A DNA stretch of 64,000 nt from Nakamurella sp. PAMC28650. Its GTDB lineage: Bacteria; Actinomycetota; Actinomycetes; Mycobacteriales; Nakamurellaceae. Numbering within the stretch: position 1 is the stretch's first letter; every line of letters starts with the position of its first letter. The notes beneath the pieces were generated by a model, which saw only the letters and a program-made list of their open reading frames with translations, was not told the origin of the DNA and made no database searches. Location: contig NZ_CP060298.1 in the NCBI RefSeq assembly GCF_014303395.1, forward strand, positions 2,418,001 through 2,482,000. The letters run 5' to 3'. Positions 7,934 through 16,659 of this stretch are shown here, piece by piece. A program made the position numbers and the translations under genes.

Positions 7934-8911
7934 GTGAACAACCGCTACGCGGCCGAGATCGATCTGTCGAACGTCCACAACACCCACTCCATGCTCGTGT
8001 TGATGGTGGGCGAGGGCAAGCGCGTGCTGGAACTCGGTGCGTCCTCGGGCTACATGACCAGGGTCCTGCAGCAACGTGGCTGCCGGGTCACCGCCATCGA
8101 GTACGACCCGCAGGCCGGTGCCGAACTGGCGCTGGTCGCGGACGACACGATCATCGGCGACCTGAACGACCTCTCGCTGCTCGGCGGGATCTCCGGACGA
8201 TACGACGTGGTGCTCGCCGGAGACGTCTTCGAGCATCTGATCCGGCCGCTGGACGTGCTGCGAGCCGCGGTCGAACTGCTGGAACCGGGCGGTGCTGTCG
8301 TGCTGTCGGTGCCCAACGTCGCTCATGCCGATCTCCGGCTGAGCCTGCTGCAGGGCCGTTTCGACTACCAGGAGACCGGCGTCCTGGACGAGACCCATCT
8401 GCGCTGGTTCACCCATCGGACCCTGGTCGACATGCTGACCGCCGCGGGTCTGGTGGTGGTCGAACTCCAGCGCAGCATCGTGCGGGTGTTCGAGAGCGAG
8501 ATGTCGGTCCCCCGGGACTCCGTCGGCACCTCGGTGCTGTCGGCCGTGATGCGGGTGCCCGAATCCGAGACCTACCAGTTCGTGCTCACCGCGATGCGCG
8601 ATGACGGGACGACCGAGATGCGCGACCGGGTGCTGGCCGCCGCGCCGCTGCCGGAGCCGGACTTCGCCGCCATCGCGGCGTCGGAGGGCAGGCTTTCGGG
8701 GCGGCGTCCGACGGATCAGACGATGGCAGGCGCGGTGGAGTTCGCCCAGCAGGAAGCCGTGGCGCTGCAACAGCAGTTGCATGCCGAGCAGGAGCGTGTG
8801 GCGGCGGCGGAAGCAGTGAGCCGGACGTCGGGGTCGGACGGGCAGAGCCTGGGGACCGGGCTCCGGAACATGGTCCTGCGTCGACGAGGCCGGAAAGAGG
8901 AGGGCCGATGA
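7934..8911 (+). CDS. Class I SAM-dependent methyltransferase with C-terminal coiled coil
   Basis: A 325-residue protein from GTG 7934, with AAGGGAG 8 nt upstream. VLELGASSGYMTRVL (residues ~27-42) is the SAM-binding motif I. DVVLAGDVFEHL and LLEPGGAVVLSVPNVAH are motifs II and III. DETHLRWFTHRTLVDML is typical of sugar or quinone O-methyltransferases in glycan clusters. Residues ~265-310 are Ala/Gln/Glu-rich and probably helical or coiled coil, ending in a basic tail. The stop overlaps the lpdA start by ATGA, so the two may be translated together, although their functions look unrelated. The likely role is methylation of a glycan or carrier precursor; the acceptor is unknown. Confidence 0.85.
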   Translation: MNNRYAAEIDLSNVHNTHSMLVLMVGEGKRVLELGASSGYMTRVLQQRGCRVTAIEYDPQAGAELALVADDTIIGDLNDLSLLGGISGRYDVVLAGDVFEHLIRPLDVLRAAVELLEPGGAVVLSVPNVAHADLRLSLLQGRFDYQETGVLDETHLRWFTHRTLVDMLTAAGLVVVELQRSIVRVFESEMSVPRDSVGTSVLSAVMRVPESETYQFVLTAMRDDGTTEMRDRVLAAAPLPEPDFAAIAASEGRLSGRRPTDQTMAGAVEFAQQEAVALQQQLHAEQERVAAAEAVSRTSGSDGQSLGTGLRNMVLRRRGRKEEGR

Positions 8912-10314
8912 CTCGGATCGTGATCATGGGCGGCGGCCCGGCGGGTTACGAGGCCGCACTGGTGGCAGCGCAGTACGGCGCGGAGGTCACGTTGGTCGAG
9001 ACCGACGGCCCCGGCGGTGGTTGCGTGCTCTACGACTGCGTGCCCAGCAAGACGTTCATCGCCTCGGCCGGTGCGCGGACCTCCGTCCGGGACGCCGATG
9101 AACTGGGTGTCATCGTCCCGCCGCAGAAGGTCGAGGTGGACGTCGACGTGGTGCACGGCCGGGTCAAGTCCCTGGCGCTGGCGCAGTCGGCCGACATCGG
9201 CTCGAAGTTGCTGTCCGAAGGCGTGACGGTACTGGCCGGCCGCGCGGAACTGGCCGACTCGGCCCCTGGTCTGGCGGCCCACCGCGTCGAGGTGATCGGG
9301 AACGACGGCACGGCCGCGGCGCTCGAGGCGGACGTGGTGCTGATTGCGACCGGTGCCTCGCCGCGACTCCTGGAATCCGCTCTGCCGGACGGGGAACGGA
9401 TCCTCACCTGGCGGCAGCTGTACTCGTTGCCGGCGTTCCCGGATCATCTGATCGTGATCGGCTCGGGGGTCACGGGTGCCGAGTTCGCGTCGGCCTACAA
9501 CGAGATCGGGGTCAAGGTCACCCTGGTCTCCAGTCGCGACCGCGTGCTGCCCAGCGAGGACGCCGACGCGGCCGCGGTGATCGAGGAGGTCTTCACCGCC
9601 CACGGCGGGGTGCTCGCCCGGCGGGCCAGGGCCGAATCGGTGGTCAACGACGGCGAGCAGGTGATCGTCACCCTGACCGACGGGCGGCAGGTGCGCGGTT
9701 CGCACGCGCTGATGACGGTCGGGTCGGTGCCCAACACGTACGGGATCGGGCTGGACAAGGTCGGGATCGAACTTCCGGCCAGCGGCTTCATCCCGGTGGA
9801 CCGGGTGTCGCGCACCTCGGTCGCGGGCATCTACGCCGCCGGCGACTGCACGGGTGTGCTGATGCTGGCCTCGGTGGCCGCGATGCAGGGCCGGATCGCG
9901 ATGTGGCACGCCCTCGGCGAGGGAGTGCCTTCGCTGCGCCTGCGCACGGTGGCCGCCAACGTCTTCACCCACCCGGAGATCGCCACCGTCGGCATCTCGC
10001 AGGCCGAGGTCGACGCCGGCAAGGTGCCGGCCCGGACCCTGATGATGCCGCTGTCGACCAATCCGCGGGCGAAGATGACCGGGATGAAGAACGGCTTCAT
10101 CAAACTGGTCATCCGGCCGGCGACCGGCATCGTCATCGGCGGCGTCGTGGTCGCGCCGTCGGCCTCGGAACTGATCCTGCCGATTGCGCTGGCTGTCCAG
10201 AACGGGCTCACCGCCAAGGATCTCGCCTACACGCTCAGCGTCTACCCGTCGTTGTCCGGTTCGATCACCGAGATCGGCCGCCGTCTCATGCACTACGACG
10301 GCGATCTCGGCTGA
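8908..10314 (+). CDS. lpdA: NAD(P)H-quinone reductase / LpdA-type flavoprotein disulfide reductase
   Basis: A 468-residue flavoprotein. IVIMGGGPAGYEAAL is the FAD dinucleotide-binding motif. GGGCVLYDCVPSK has the redox-active Cys pair (C39, C44). IGSGVTGAEFASAY is the NAD(P)-binding motif, and GIYAAGDCTG closes the FAD site. The C-terminal segment reads SVYPSLSGSITEIGRR where dihydrolipoamide dehydrogenases have HAHPTLSE, so the catalytic His-Glu pair is missing. That substitution marks the Mycobacterium LpdA (Rv3303c) group, reported to reduce quinones rather than lipoamide. In mycobacteria lpdA lies beside glpD2, and here glpD is about 4 kb away. It overlaps the upstream methyltransferase by ATGA and ends at a strong bidirectional hairpin. 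Confidence 0.88.
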   Translation: MTRIVIMGGGPAGYEAALVAAQYGAEVTLVETDGPGGGCVLYDCVPSKTFIASAGARTSVRDADELGVIVPPQKVEVDVDVVHGRVKSLALAQSADIGSKLLSEGVTVLAGRAELADSAPGLAAHRVEVIGNDGTAAALEADVVLIATGASPRLLESALPDGERILTWRQLYSLPAFPDHLIVIGSGVTGAEFASAYNEIGVKVTLVSSRDRVLPSEDADAAAVIEEVFTAHGGVLARRARAESVVNDGEQVIVTLTDGRQVRGSHALMTVGSVPNTYGIGLDKVGIELPASGFIPVDRVSRTSVAGIYAAGDCTGVLMLASVAAMQGRIAMWHALGEGVPSLRLRTVAANVFTHPEIATVGISQAEVDAGKVPARTLMMPLSTNPRAKMTGMKNGFIKLVIRPATGIVIGGVVVAPSASELILPIALAVQNGLTAKDLAYTLSVYPSLSGSITEIGRRLMHYDGDLG

Positions 10315-10358
10315 GCCCGGCGCCCCTTCGGCCTCGGGCGAGATCGACGCCCGCACAC

Positions 10359-10395
10359 AGGGGCGGGACGCGACCCCTCGGTGCGTCCCGCCCCT
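10359..10395. terminator. 13-bp stem bidirectional terminator
   Basis: AGGGGCGGGACGC (10359-10371) pairs perfectly with GCGTCCCGCCCCT (10383-10395) around an 11-nt loop. It lies between the convergent ends of lpdA (10314) and the protease gene (10426). Confidence 0.75.
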
Positions 10396-10425
10396 GGTGC
10401 TGGGTCTACGTTGACGTCGGCCCGA

Positions 10426-11592
10426 TCAGAAGGCAGCGGTGCCGATCGGCGTGCCCAGACCGGTGGGGCCGTCCCAGCCGGTCCCCGACGTGCACCAGAT
10501 CGTCGTCGGGCAGGTGCCGTTGGAACCCGACTTCACGTCGTTGAGCGAACCGGTGTGGGCCCAGGTGTACGACGCCGGATAGCCGGAAGTGTTGCCCGAC
10601 AGGGTGTACACCGAAGCGATGATCGGCGACGACGCGCTGGTGCCGCCGAACACCAACCAGCCCGAAGAGCCCTGGTAGGCCGTGGAGTCGTAGACCGCGA
10701 CGCCGGTGTTGGGGTCGGCGACCGCCGAGACGTCGGCATTGGCCTTGCCCGAGCACTGGGTGGCCGAGGTCTGCCAGCTGGGCTTGGCGTTCAACGTCGA
10801 GCAGCCACTGCCGGCGCCGCTCCAGGCCGTTTCGGACCAGCCCCTGGCGGTGGAGGATTTCGTCAGACTCGTGCCGCCGACGGCGACCACCGTCGGGTAG
10901 GAGGCGGGTGACTCGATGCCGTAGCCGCCGTCGCCGGTGGACGCCGTGATCGCGATCCCCGGGTGGTCGTAGGCCGAACTCGCGGACGAGTCGGATCCGC
11001 CGTAGGAGTTGCTGATCGCCGAGACACCCTGGGTGGCTGCGTAGTTCACGCCTGCGGCGAGGTTGGCGAAGGACGCGGTCTTGGCCTCCACCAACAGGAT
11101 CCTGCAGTCCGGGCAGGCCGCCGAGACCATGTCCAGGTCCAGGCTGATCTCCTGCGCCCAGCCTGCGTTGGTGCTGGGGACGGCCCCGCCGGTCTGCCCG
11201 ACCTTGCGGAAGCAGCCGTTCGCGGTGGTGCAGGCCGACAACCCGTAGGTCCGGCGGTACACGCCGAGGTCCGCCTCGGCGGTCGGGTCGTTGTAGGCGT
11301 CCACGATGGCGACGGTCCGCCCGCCGCTGGAGGACGACGCGAGGGAGTAGGCGGATCGGATGTCGGCGGGTCCATAGCCGCTGGGAGTGGCGTTGGCCAC
11401 CGGTTTTCCGTTGGCATCGACCTGGACGAGTGCCTCGCAGGCGGCGTTCCCGGCCGAGGCCTTCGCGCAGACCCGATCGGCGTGGTGATGGGCCCTGGCG
11501 GCCGGTGCTGATGCCGCGGAGGCAATCCCGAACGGACCGACCAACAGACCGGCGACGATGGCTGCGGCAACGACGAAGATGGTGCGTCTCAT
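10426..11592 (-). CDS. Secreted sedolisin-type (S53) serine peptidase
   Basis: A 388-residue preprotein. The start at 11592 is set by AGGAG 5 nt upstream. A classic signal peptide covers residues 1-28 (hydrophobic VVAAAIVAGLLVGPF, then ASAASA). The mature protein has the sedolisin catalytic pair E148 and D152 in AQEISLDLDMVSAACP, an acidic oxyanion-hole candidate D221 in ASTGDGGYG, and the nucleophile S319 in FGGTSASSP. Several cysteines could form disulfides. The length is short for a typical S53 proenzyme because the N-terminal prodomain is small. It is probably an extracellular endopeptidase, possibly acid-active as the family often is. It sits alone between lpdA and the glycerol genes with its own promoter region; no partner is evident. 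Confidence 0.85.
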   Translation of the reverse strand: MRRTIFVVAAAIVAGLLVGPFGIASAASAPAARAHHHADRVCAKASAGNAACEALVQVDANGKPVANATPSGYGPADIRSAYSLASSSSGGRTVAIVDAYNDPTAEADLGVYRRTYGLSACTTANGCFRKVGQTGGAVPSTNAGWAQEISLDLDMVSAACPDCRILLVEAKTASFANLAAGVNYAATQGVSAISNSYGGSDSSASSAYDHPGIAITASTGDGGYGIESPASYPTVVAVGGTSLTKSSTARGWSETAWSGAGSGCSTLNAKPSWQTSATQCSGKANADVSAVADPNTGVAVYDSTAYQGSSGWLVFGGTSASSPIIASVYTLSGNTSGYPASYTWAHTGSLNDVKSGSNGTCPTTIWCTSGTGWDGPTGLGTPIGTAAF

Positions 11593-11910
11593 CTGTACTC
11601 CTGGCTCTTCGTGAGAACTCCGGACGCCGGTAGTTTGCACGAATAAGGATCAGATGTGAAGCACCTGTGGAAAGGAAATCCTGTTGCAGAAGAGTGATTT
11701 CTGGCCCTTTACGGTGGAACAACGCTGTTTCCGGCGCAGATTCCTCCGAATGTCGACAAACCTCTGGAATCGGACATCACCGCCGACGCAGGATTCCCAC
11801 ACCTCGCGTCGGGGTTCGGAACCACGAAGAGCGGGACGTACCGAAGTACGTCCCGCCCTTGTTCCGCCCTTGTTCCGCCGTGCGCAGGGGCCGGTGCGCT
11901 GGTGCGCCGG
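11593..11910. other. Intergenic region: protease promoter side and glpK terminator
   Basis: This 318-bp stretch has no credible gene. Its left ~200 bp (11600-11800) is less GC-rich and should hold the minus-strand protease promoter. Its right part holds the glpK hairpin at 11831-11856 followed by an 11-bp direct repeat of CCCTTGTTCCG. Confidence 0.6.
11831..11856 (-). terminator. glpK terminator hairpin with TTCG tetraloop
   Basis: GCGGGACGTAC (11831-11841) and GTACGTCCCGC (11846-11856) form a perfect 11-bp stem. Read on the minus strand, the direction of glpK transcription, the loop is TTCG, an unusually stable tetraloop. It lies 55 nt beyond the glpK stop. Confidence 0.7.
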
Positions 11911-13428
11911 TCAGCCCTCGGCGTCGACCCAGTCGAAGGTCTTCGTGACGGCCTTCTTCCAGGAGGCGTAGGCCTTCGCCCGTGCGCCTTCCTCCATGTT
12001 GGGCTCCCAGCGCTTGTCCTCGGCCCAGTTCGTGCGGATGTCCTCCTCGGAGGCCCAGAAGCCGACTGCCAGGCCCGCGGCGTAGGCGGCTCCCAGTGCG
12101 GTGGTCTCGGCCACCACCGGCCGGATCACCGGGACCCCCAGGATGTCCGCCTGGAACTGCATCAACGTCTCGTTGACGACCATGCCGCCGTCGACCTTCA
12201 GCGCCGTCAGGTCGACACCGGAGTCGGCGTTCATCGCGTCGAGGACCTCCTTCGACTGGAACGCGGTGGCCTCCAGGACCGCACGGGCGATGTGACCCTT
12301 GTTGACGTAGCGGGTCAGACCGACGATCGCGCCGCGGGCGTCGGAGCGCCAGTACGGGGCGAACAGACCCGAGAAGGCGGGCACGAAGTAGCAGCCGCCG
12401 TTGTCGTCGACGGTCTTGGCGAGGTCCTCGATCTGCGGGGCCTCGGTGATCAGGCCGAGGTTGTCCCTGACCCACTGGACCAGTGATCCCGAGACGGCGA
12501 TGGAGCCCTCGAGGGCGTAGATGGTCGGCTGGTCACCGATCTTGTAGCAGACGGTGGTCAGCAGGCCGTTCTTCGACGGGACCTTCTCGGTGCCGGTGTT
12601 GATCAGCATGAAATTGCCGGTGCCGTAGGTGTTCTTGGCTTCGCCGACCGACAGGCAGGCCTGTCCGAAGGTGGCGGCCTGCTGGTCGCCGAGAATCCCG
12701 GCGATCGGGACGCCGGCCAGCACGCCGCGCGGCCGGACCTCCCCGTAGACCTCGGAGGACGACCTGATCTCCGGCAGCATGGACAACGGGATCTTCATGT
12801 CCTCGGCGATGGTGGCGTCCCAGGTCAGCGTGTCGAGGTCCATCAGCAGGGTCCGCGAGGCGTTGGTGGGATCGGTGATGTGCAGCCCGCCGTCGATCCC
12901 GCCAGTCATGTTCCAGACGGTCCAGGTGTCCATGTTGCCGAAGACGAGATCGCCGGCTTCGGCCTTTTCCCTTGCGCCCTCGACGTTGTCGAGGATCCAG
13001 CGGACCTTGGGGCCCGAGAAGTAGGTGGCCAGCGGCAGACCCACCTTGTCCTTGTAGCGGTCGGCGCCGCCGCCCAGCGCGCCCAGCTGCTGGCAGATGG
13101 CGTCGGTCCTGGTGTCCTGCCAGACGATGGCGTTGTAGACCGGGACACCGGTGTGCCGGTCCCAGACCATGGCGGTCTCGCGTTGGTTGGTGATACCGAT
13201 CGACACGATGTCGGCAGCCTGCAGGTCGGCCTTGGCCAGCGCGCCGGCCGTCACGGCCCGGATGTTGTCCCAGATCTCGATCGGGTTGTGCTCCACCCAA
13301 CCGGCCTTCGGGAAGATCTGCTCGTGCTCCTTCTGGTCGACGGCCACGACCCGGCCCTCGTGGTTGAAGATCATGCACCTGGTGGAGGTGGTGCCCTGGT
13401 CGATCGCTGCTACGAACTGCTCGCTCAT
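11911..13428 (-). CDS. glpK: Glycerol kinase, first copy
   Basis: A 505-residue FGGY-family kinase. It starts [16 protein letters not shown] (phosphate-binding loop), followed by [39 protein letters not shown] and [13 protein letters not shown], then [20 protein letters not shown]. It phosphorylates glycerol to sn-glycerol 3-phosphate in the cytoplasm. AAAGGAC lies 9 nt before the ATG. The glycerol facilitator glpF is 62 nt upstream on the same strand, so uptake and phosphorylation are probably cotranscribed. A second, diverged glycerol kinase lies at 17427 under an IclR regulator. This copy has the standard family length with no C-terminal tail and is the likelier housekeeping enzyme. Confidence 0.97.
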   Translation of the reverse strand: MSEQFVAAIDQGTTSTRCMIFNHEGRVVAVDQKEHEQIFPKAGWVEHNPIEIWDNIRAVTAGALAKADLQAADIVSIGITNQRETAMVWDRHTGVPVYNAIVWQDTRTDAICQQLGALGGGADRYKDKVGLPLATYFSGPKVRWILDNVEGAREKAEAGDLVFGNMDTWTVWNMTGGIDGGLHITDPTNASRTLLMDLDTLTWDATIAEDMKIPLSMLPEIRSSSEVYGEVRPRGVLAGVPIAGILGDQQAATFGQACLSVGEAKNTYGTGNFMLINTGTEKVPSKNGLLTTVCYKIGDQPTIYALEGSIAVSGSLVQWVRDNLGLITEAPQIEDLAKTVDDNGGCYFVPAFSGLFAPYWRSDARGAIVGLTRYVNKGHIARAVLEATAFQSKEVLDAMNADSGVDLTALKVDGGMVVNETLMQFQADILGVPVIRPVVAETTALGAAYAAGLAVGFWASEEDIRTNWAEDKRWEPNMEEGARAKAYASWKKAVTKTFDWVDAEG

Positions 13429-13490
13429 GTGCGGAAAGTCCTTTCTTCACTACGTCATTGGAATGAACATCGGGGTGATGCAGCTGCGGG

Positions 13491-14237
13491 TCAGCCGGCC
13501 TTGACCGCCTTGATCAGGTTGGTGGCGTCGGTGGCCTTGAACACCAGGGTCGCCAGCACGGCGCCGACGATGGGTGCGACGACCGGGATCCAGGCGTAGC
13601 TCCAGTCGGACGAGCCCTTCCCCTTGATCGGTAGGACTGCGTGCGCGATGCGGGGGCCGAGGTCACGGGCAGGATTGATGGCGTAGCCGGTCGGTCCGCC
13701 GAGCGAGGCACCGACTGCGATGACCACCAGCGCGACCGCCAGTGGACCGACCTGCGTCGGAGTGCCACCGGCGATCAGGATCCAGAAGATCAGCACGAAG
13801 GTGGCGATGATCTCGGTGAGGATGTTCCAGACCGGTGTCCGCATGGCCGGACCGGTCGAGAAGACGCCCAGTTTCTTGCCCGGATCCGGTTCGGCATCGA
13901 AATGTTCGCGGAAGGCGACCCAGCACAGCACCGCTCCCAGGAATGCGCCCAGCAGTTCGGCACCGAAGTAGGCGAATGCCTGTTCGGCCGAGATGTTGCC
14001 CATGATCCACTGCGACACCGTGACGGCCGGATTGAGATGCGCGCCGGTCGGGAATGCGACGTACACACCGACGTAGACCCCGAGACCCCAACCGAAGGTG
14101 ATCAGCAGCCAACCGCCGTTCTCGCCCTTGCTGCCCTTCAGGATGGCGGTGGCCACGACGCCACAGCCGAGCAGGAGAAGCATCATCGTGCCCAGCGTCT
14201 CGTACAGGAATATGTGCCCCAAGCTGACAGTGCTCAA
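13491..14237 (-). CDS. glpF: Glycerol uptake facilitator (aquaglyceroporin)
   Basis: A 248-residue MIP-family channel. The start is taken as TTG at 14237 because GGAGG is placed 7 nt upstream; a longer frame to 14303 lacks a good site. Six hydrophobic helices are visible, with the two half-helix signatures GAHLNPAVT and YAINPARDLGPR. The Asp after NPAR marks the glycerol-conducting subgroup rather than water-specific aquaporins. It lets glycerol enter by diffusion, and GlpK, encoded 62 nt downstream, traps it. glpD lies upstream on the same strand, but about 230 nt with a hairpin and a tandem repeat separates it from glpF, so glpF probably has its own promoter. Confidence 0.95.
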   Translation of the reverse strand: MSTVSLGHIFLYETLGTMMLLLLGCGVVATAILKGSKGENGGWLLITFGWGLGVYVGVYVAFPTGAHLNPAVTVSQWIMGNISAEQAFAYFGAELLGAFLGAVLCWVAFREHFDAEPDPGKKLGVFSTGPAMRTPVWNILTEIIATFVLIFWILIAGGTPTQVGPLAVALVVIAVGASLGGPTGYAINPARDLGPRIAHAVLPIKGKGSSDWSYAWIPVVAPIVGAVLATLVFKATDATNLIKAVKAG

Positions 14238-14322
14238 CTGAAGTCCTCCATTGGACCGGGCCGGCTGCGATGCCGGCGGGGGAAATACGATTGGATCCGG
14301 CAATTTCTCGCACCACCCATCG

Positions 14323-14351
14323 CGGTATCGCCTCCGGGCGGGGCGATACCG
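14323..14351. terminator. 10-bp inverted repeat between glpD and glpF
   Basis: CGGTATCGCC (14323-14332) and GGCGATACCG (14342-14351) are perfect arms around a 9-nt loop, in the gap after glpD and before glpF on the minus strand. It could end glpD transcription or serve as a regulator site in the glpF promoter region. There is no T-run. Confidence 0.5.
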
Positions 14352-14404
14352 TGGAACGGGGCGCGCTAGAAATCGGCCGCCGGTGGCGGCCCCCTGTCAG
14401 ATTG

Positions 14405-14472
14405 CCGGTTCATGCACATCGCCGATTCATGCCCGTTACCGATTCATGCCCATTGCCGATTCATGCCGTCAC
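14405..14472. repeat. Four tandem copies of a 17-bp unit at the 3' end of glpD
   Basis: The unit CCGATTCATGCCCNTTN begins at 14405, 14422, 14439 and 14456. The two middle copies are nearly identical and the outer copies carry a few changes. The last copy runs over the glpD stop codon (14469-14471). There are no spacers, so this is a minisatellite rather than a CRISPR array. Confidence 0.85.
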
Positions 14473-16253
14473 AGTCCCTGCGCCGCTTTGCCCTGACCGA
14501 CCGCGGAGCCTTCGGTGCCATGGCGCTCGCCGGGGGATTCGGCACCGACCCTGACCTCCGGAGCGCCCATCCGGGCGGCGTCCGCGGTCTGGTCGTCCGG
14601 CATCTGCTGGGATTCGATCTCGGCCTTCACCCTGGCCCGGTAGTGCTCGACCTCGTTCAGCACGGCGGCGGCGTCCCAGCCGAGCAGCGGGGCCACCAGG
14701 TCGGCGACCTCCTGGGCGGCCGCCGCCCCCCGGTCCCAGGTGTCCACCGAGATCCGCGTGCGGCGGGCCAGGATGTCGTCCAGGTGCAGGGCCCCCTCGT
14801 ACGACACCGCATAGACGGCCTCGACCTTCAGGTACTTCGGGGCGCTCTCCAGCGGTTCGCCGAGCTCCGGACGGGTGCCGATCAGCGCCACCACCTCACG
14901 GATCAGGCTGCCGTAGCGACCCAGGAGATGCTTGACCCGTGGTTCGTCCAGACCGATCTCGGTGGCCAGCTTGTCCATGTTGTTGGCCAGCGCCTGGTAG
15001 CCGTCGGCGCCGATCAGCGGAACCTTGGCGGTGATGGACTTCCCGATGCTGCCGGGCAGCTGCTTGACCGCCTCGTCGACGGCGTCCGCGGCCATCACCC
15101 GGTAGGTCGTGTACTTGCCGCCGGCCACGATCACCAGACCGGGGACGGGGGAGACCACGGCGTGCTCGCGGGACAGCTTGCTGGTCTGGTCCTCCTCGCC
15201 GGCGAGCAACGGACGGAGGCCGGCGTAGACGCCGACGACGTCGTCACGGGTGAGGGGTTTCTCGAGCAGCCGGTTGGCCTGGCCCAGGATGTAGTCGATG
15301 TCGCTGCGGCTGGCAGCCGGGTGGGCCAGATCCAGATCCCATGGGGTGTCGGTGGTTCCGATCACCCAGAAGTCGTCGCTCCAGGGACACGGGATGATGA
15401 ACAGCAGGCTCTTCTCGGTCTCGGTGATCAGCCCGGTGTCCGAGTCGATCCGGTCTCTCGGGACGATCACGTGGACGCCCTTGGAAGCGGTCACCTTGAA
15501 CTGGCCCTTGCCGCCGACCATCTGCTGGATGTCGTCGGTCCACACCCCTGCCGCGTTGACCGTCGTCTTCGCCCTGACCTCGATGTCCTTGCCGGTCTCC
15601 AGATCCTTGACCACCGCGCCGATCACCCGCTGGCCGTCGCGCAGGAACGAGGTGACCCGCGCGCTGGTGACCACCAGCGCGTCGTAGGACGCCGCCGTCC
15701 GCGAGATCATCATGGTGTGACGGGCGTCGTCGAGCTGGCCCTCGTAGAACATGATGCCGCCCTTGATGCCGCCGATCTTGCCGCCGCGGAACGACTCCAT
15801 CGTCCTGCGCTTCGACAGGTGCCTGAGGTGGCTGGGGACCCCCCGGCCGGCCCCCAGCACGTCGTAGACGCCGACGCCGGTACCGACGTAGGCGCGATCC
15901 CAGGCGAACCGCTCCAGCGGGTAGATGAACTTCACCGGGTGGGCCAGATGCGGACACAGGGTCTCGAGGATCAGCTTGCGTTCGCGCAGTGCCTCGAAGA
16001 CCAACGAGAAGTTCAGCTGCTTGAGGTAGCGCAGGCCGCCGTGCACGAGCTTGGAAGATCGGCTCGAGGTGCCCGAGGCGAGATCACGGGCCTCCACCAG
16101 CGCCACCTTCAGCCCGCGGCTGGCTGCGTCCAGGGCGGCCCCGGCGCCGACGACGCCGCCGCCGATGACCAGTACGTCGAACTCGGTCTCGGTCATCTGG
16201 CGCAGCGCGTCCTGACGGTTGGCCGGGCTCATCGCGGTGGACAGGAAACTCAT
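14469..16253 (-). CDS. glpD: Aerobic glycerol-3-phosphate dehydrogenase
   Basis: A 594-residue FAD enzyme. AGGAG lies 7 nt before ATG 16253. FDVLVIGGGVVGAGAALDAA is the FAD-binding motif near residue 26. SSRSSKLVHGGLRYL, KGGIMFYEGQLDDAR, GTTDTPWD and SPVPGLVIVAGGKYTTYR are all diagnostic of GlpD. It oxidizes glycerol 3-phosphate to dihydroxyacetone phosphate at the membrane and passes electrons to quinones. The C-terminal ~40 residues (after KAEIESQQMPDD) are low-complexity and extend past the usual end of the family. It shares a ~400-bp divergent promoter region with the IclR regulator gene at 16660, so glycerol control of both sides is plausible. Confidence 0.96.
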   Translation of the reverse strand: MSFLSTAMSPANRQDALRQMTETEFDVLVIGGGVVGAGAALDAASRGLKVALVEARDLASGTSSRSSKLVHGGLRYLKQLNFSLVFEALRERKLILETLCPHLAHPVKFIYPLERFAWDRAYVGTGVGVYDVLGAGRGVPSHLRHLSKRRTMESFRGGKIGGIKGGIMFYEGQLDDARHTMMISRTAASYDALVVTSARVTSFLRDGQRVIGAVVKDLETGKDIEVRAKTTVNAAGVWTDDIQQMVGGKGQFKVTASKGVHVIVPRDRIDSDTGLITETEKSLLFIIPCPWSDDFWVIGTTDTPWDLDLAHPAASRSDIDYILGQANRLLEKPLTRDDVVGVYAGLRPLLAGEEDQTSKLSREHAVVSPVPGLVIVAGGKYTTYRVMAADAVDEAVKQLPGSIGKSITAKVPLIGADGYQALANNMDKLATEIGLDEPRVKHLLGRYGSLIREVVALIGTRPELGEPLESAPKYLKVEAVYAVSYEGALHLDDILARRTRISVDTWDRGAAAAQEVADLVAPLLGWDAAAVLNEVEHYRARVKAEIESQQMPDDQTADAARMGAPEVRVGAESPGERHGTEGSAVGQGKAAQGL

Positions 16254-16584
16254 GTCATCACTCCTTGGTGCGTGTTGAAGCGTTCTTGTCGAGCGGATGG
16301 TTCAAGTGTGCGCAGGACCGGAGGCCGTGGCACGGACGGGCGATGCGGGTCCGACGATGATCGGCGCGCTCAGCCGCTGCCGGACCGGAGGGAACCGAAC
16401 GGTGGGTGCGCCATGGGGCCGCGGAACGCCGGGGGTGCTGCCGGGCCGTCGGTCGCCTGGATCCGGGTCATCGATGATCCTCACTGATCAATCGGGATCG
16501 GACTCCTCGCGGACACCGCCGGAGCGGTGCGAGAAGTGCCTCGTTCGCAAGGTATCGGTGCCACCACGGCAAGATCAATCCCGA

Positions 16585-16605
16585 GCGTTCGGCATTGCCG
16601 AACGC
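16585..16605. promoter_or_regulatory. Perfect palindrome, upstream operator of the IclR gene
   Basis: GCGTTCGGCA and TGCCGAACGC are perfect 10-bp arms around one central base. The core TTCGGCATTGCCGAA resembles the second palindrome 25 bp downstream. It is probably the binding site for the adjacent IclR-family regulator. Confidence 0.7.
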
Positions 16606-16611
16606 TGTATG

Positions 16612-16628
16612 GTTCGGCCATGCCGAAC
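16612..16628. promoter_or_regulatory. Second palindrome, overlapping the -35 region of the IclR gene
   Basis: GTTCGGC (16612-16618) and GCCGAAC (16622-16628) flank CAT. The site ends 18 bp before a TACCCT -10 box at 16647-16652, which itself sits 7 nt before GTG 16660. A regulator bound here would cover the -35 region, which fits autorepression and control of the regulator-glpK operon. Confidence 0.7.
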
Positions 16629-16659
16629 GGTGTGAAACCGGACGCGTACCCTTTGGTTC

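Larger units (their letters stand above)
16254..16659. promoter_or_regulatory. Divergent regulatory region between glpD and the IclR gene
   Basis: This 406-bp region has no credible gene. Near glpD, TTGAA and TTCAA half-sites (around 16276 and 16303) flank the probable glpD promoter. The centre contains several GATC-rich inverted fragments near 16455-16500. The right end carries the two IclR-type palindromes and the TACCCT box listed separately. Confidence 0.6.

Noticed and set aside
14405-14472. CRISPR array at the glpD end
   Set aside because: The 17-bp units are directly adjacent without spacers, and no cas gene is present. It is a tandem repeat.
14412-16487. 691-codon plus-strand open frame opposite glpD
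   Set aside because: glpD on the other strand has all family motifs. The plus frame is a GC-driven shadow without a known domain.
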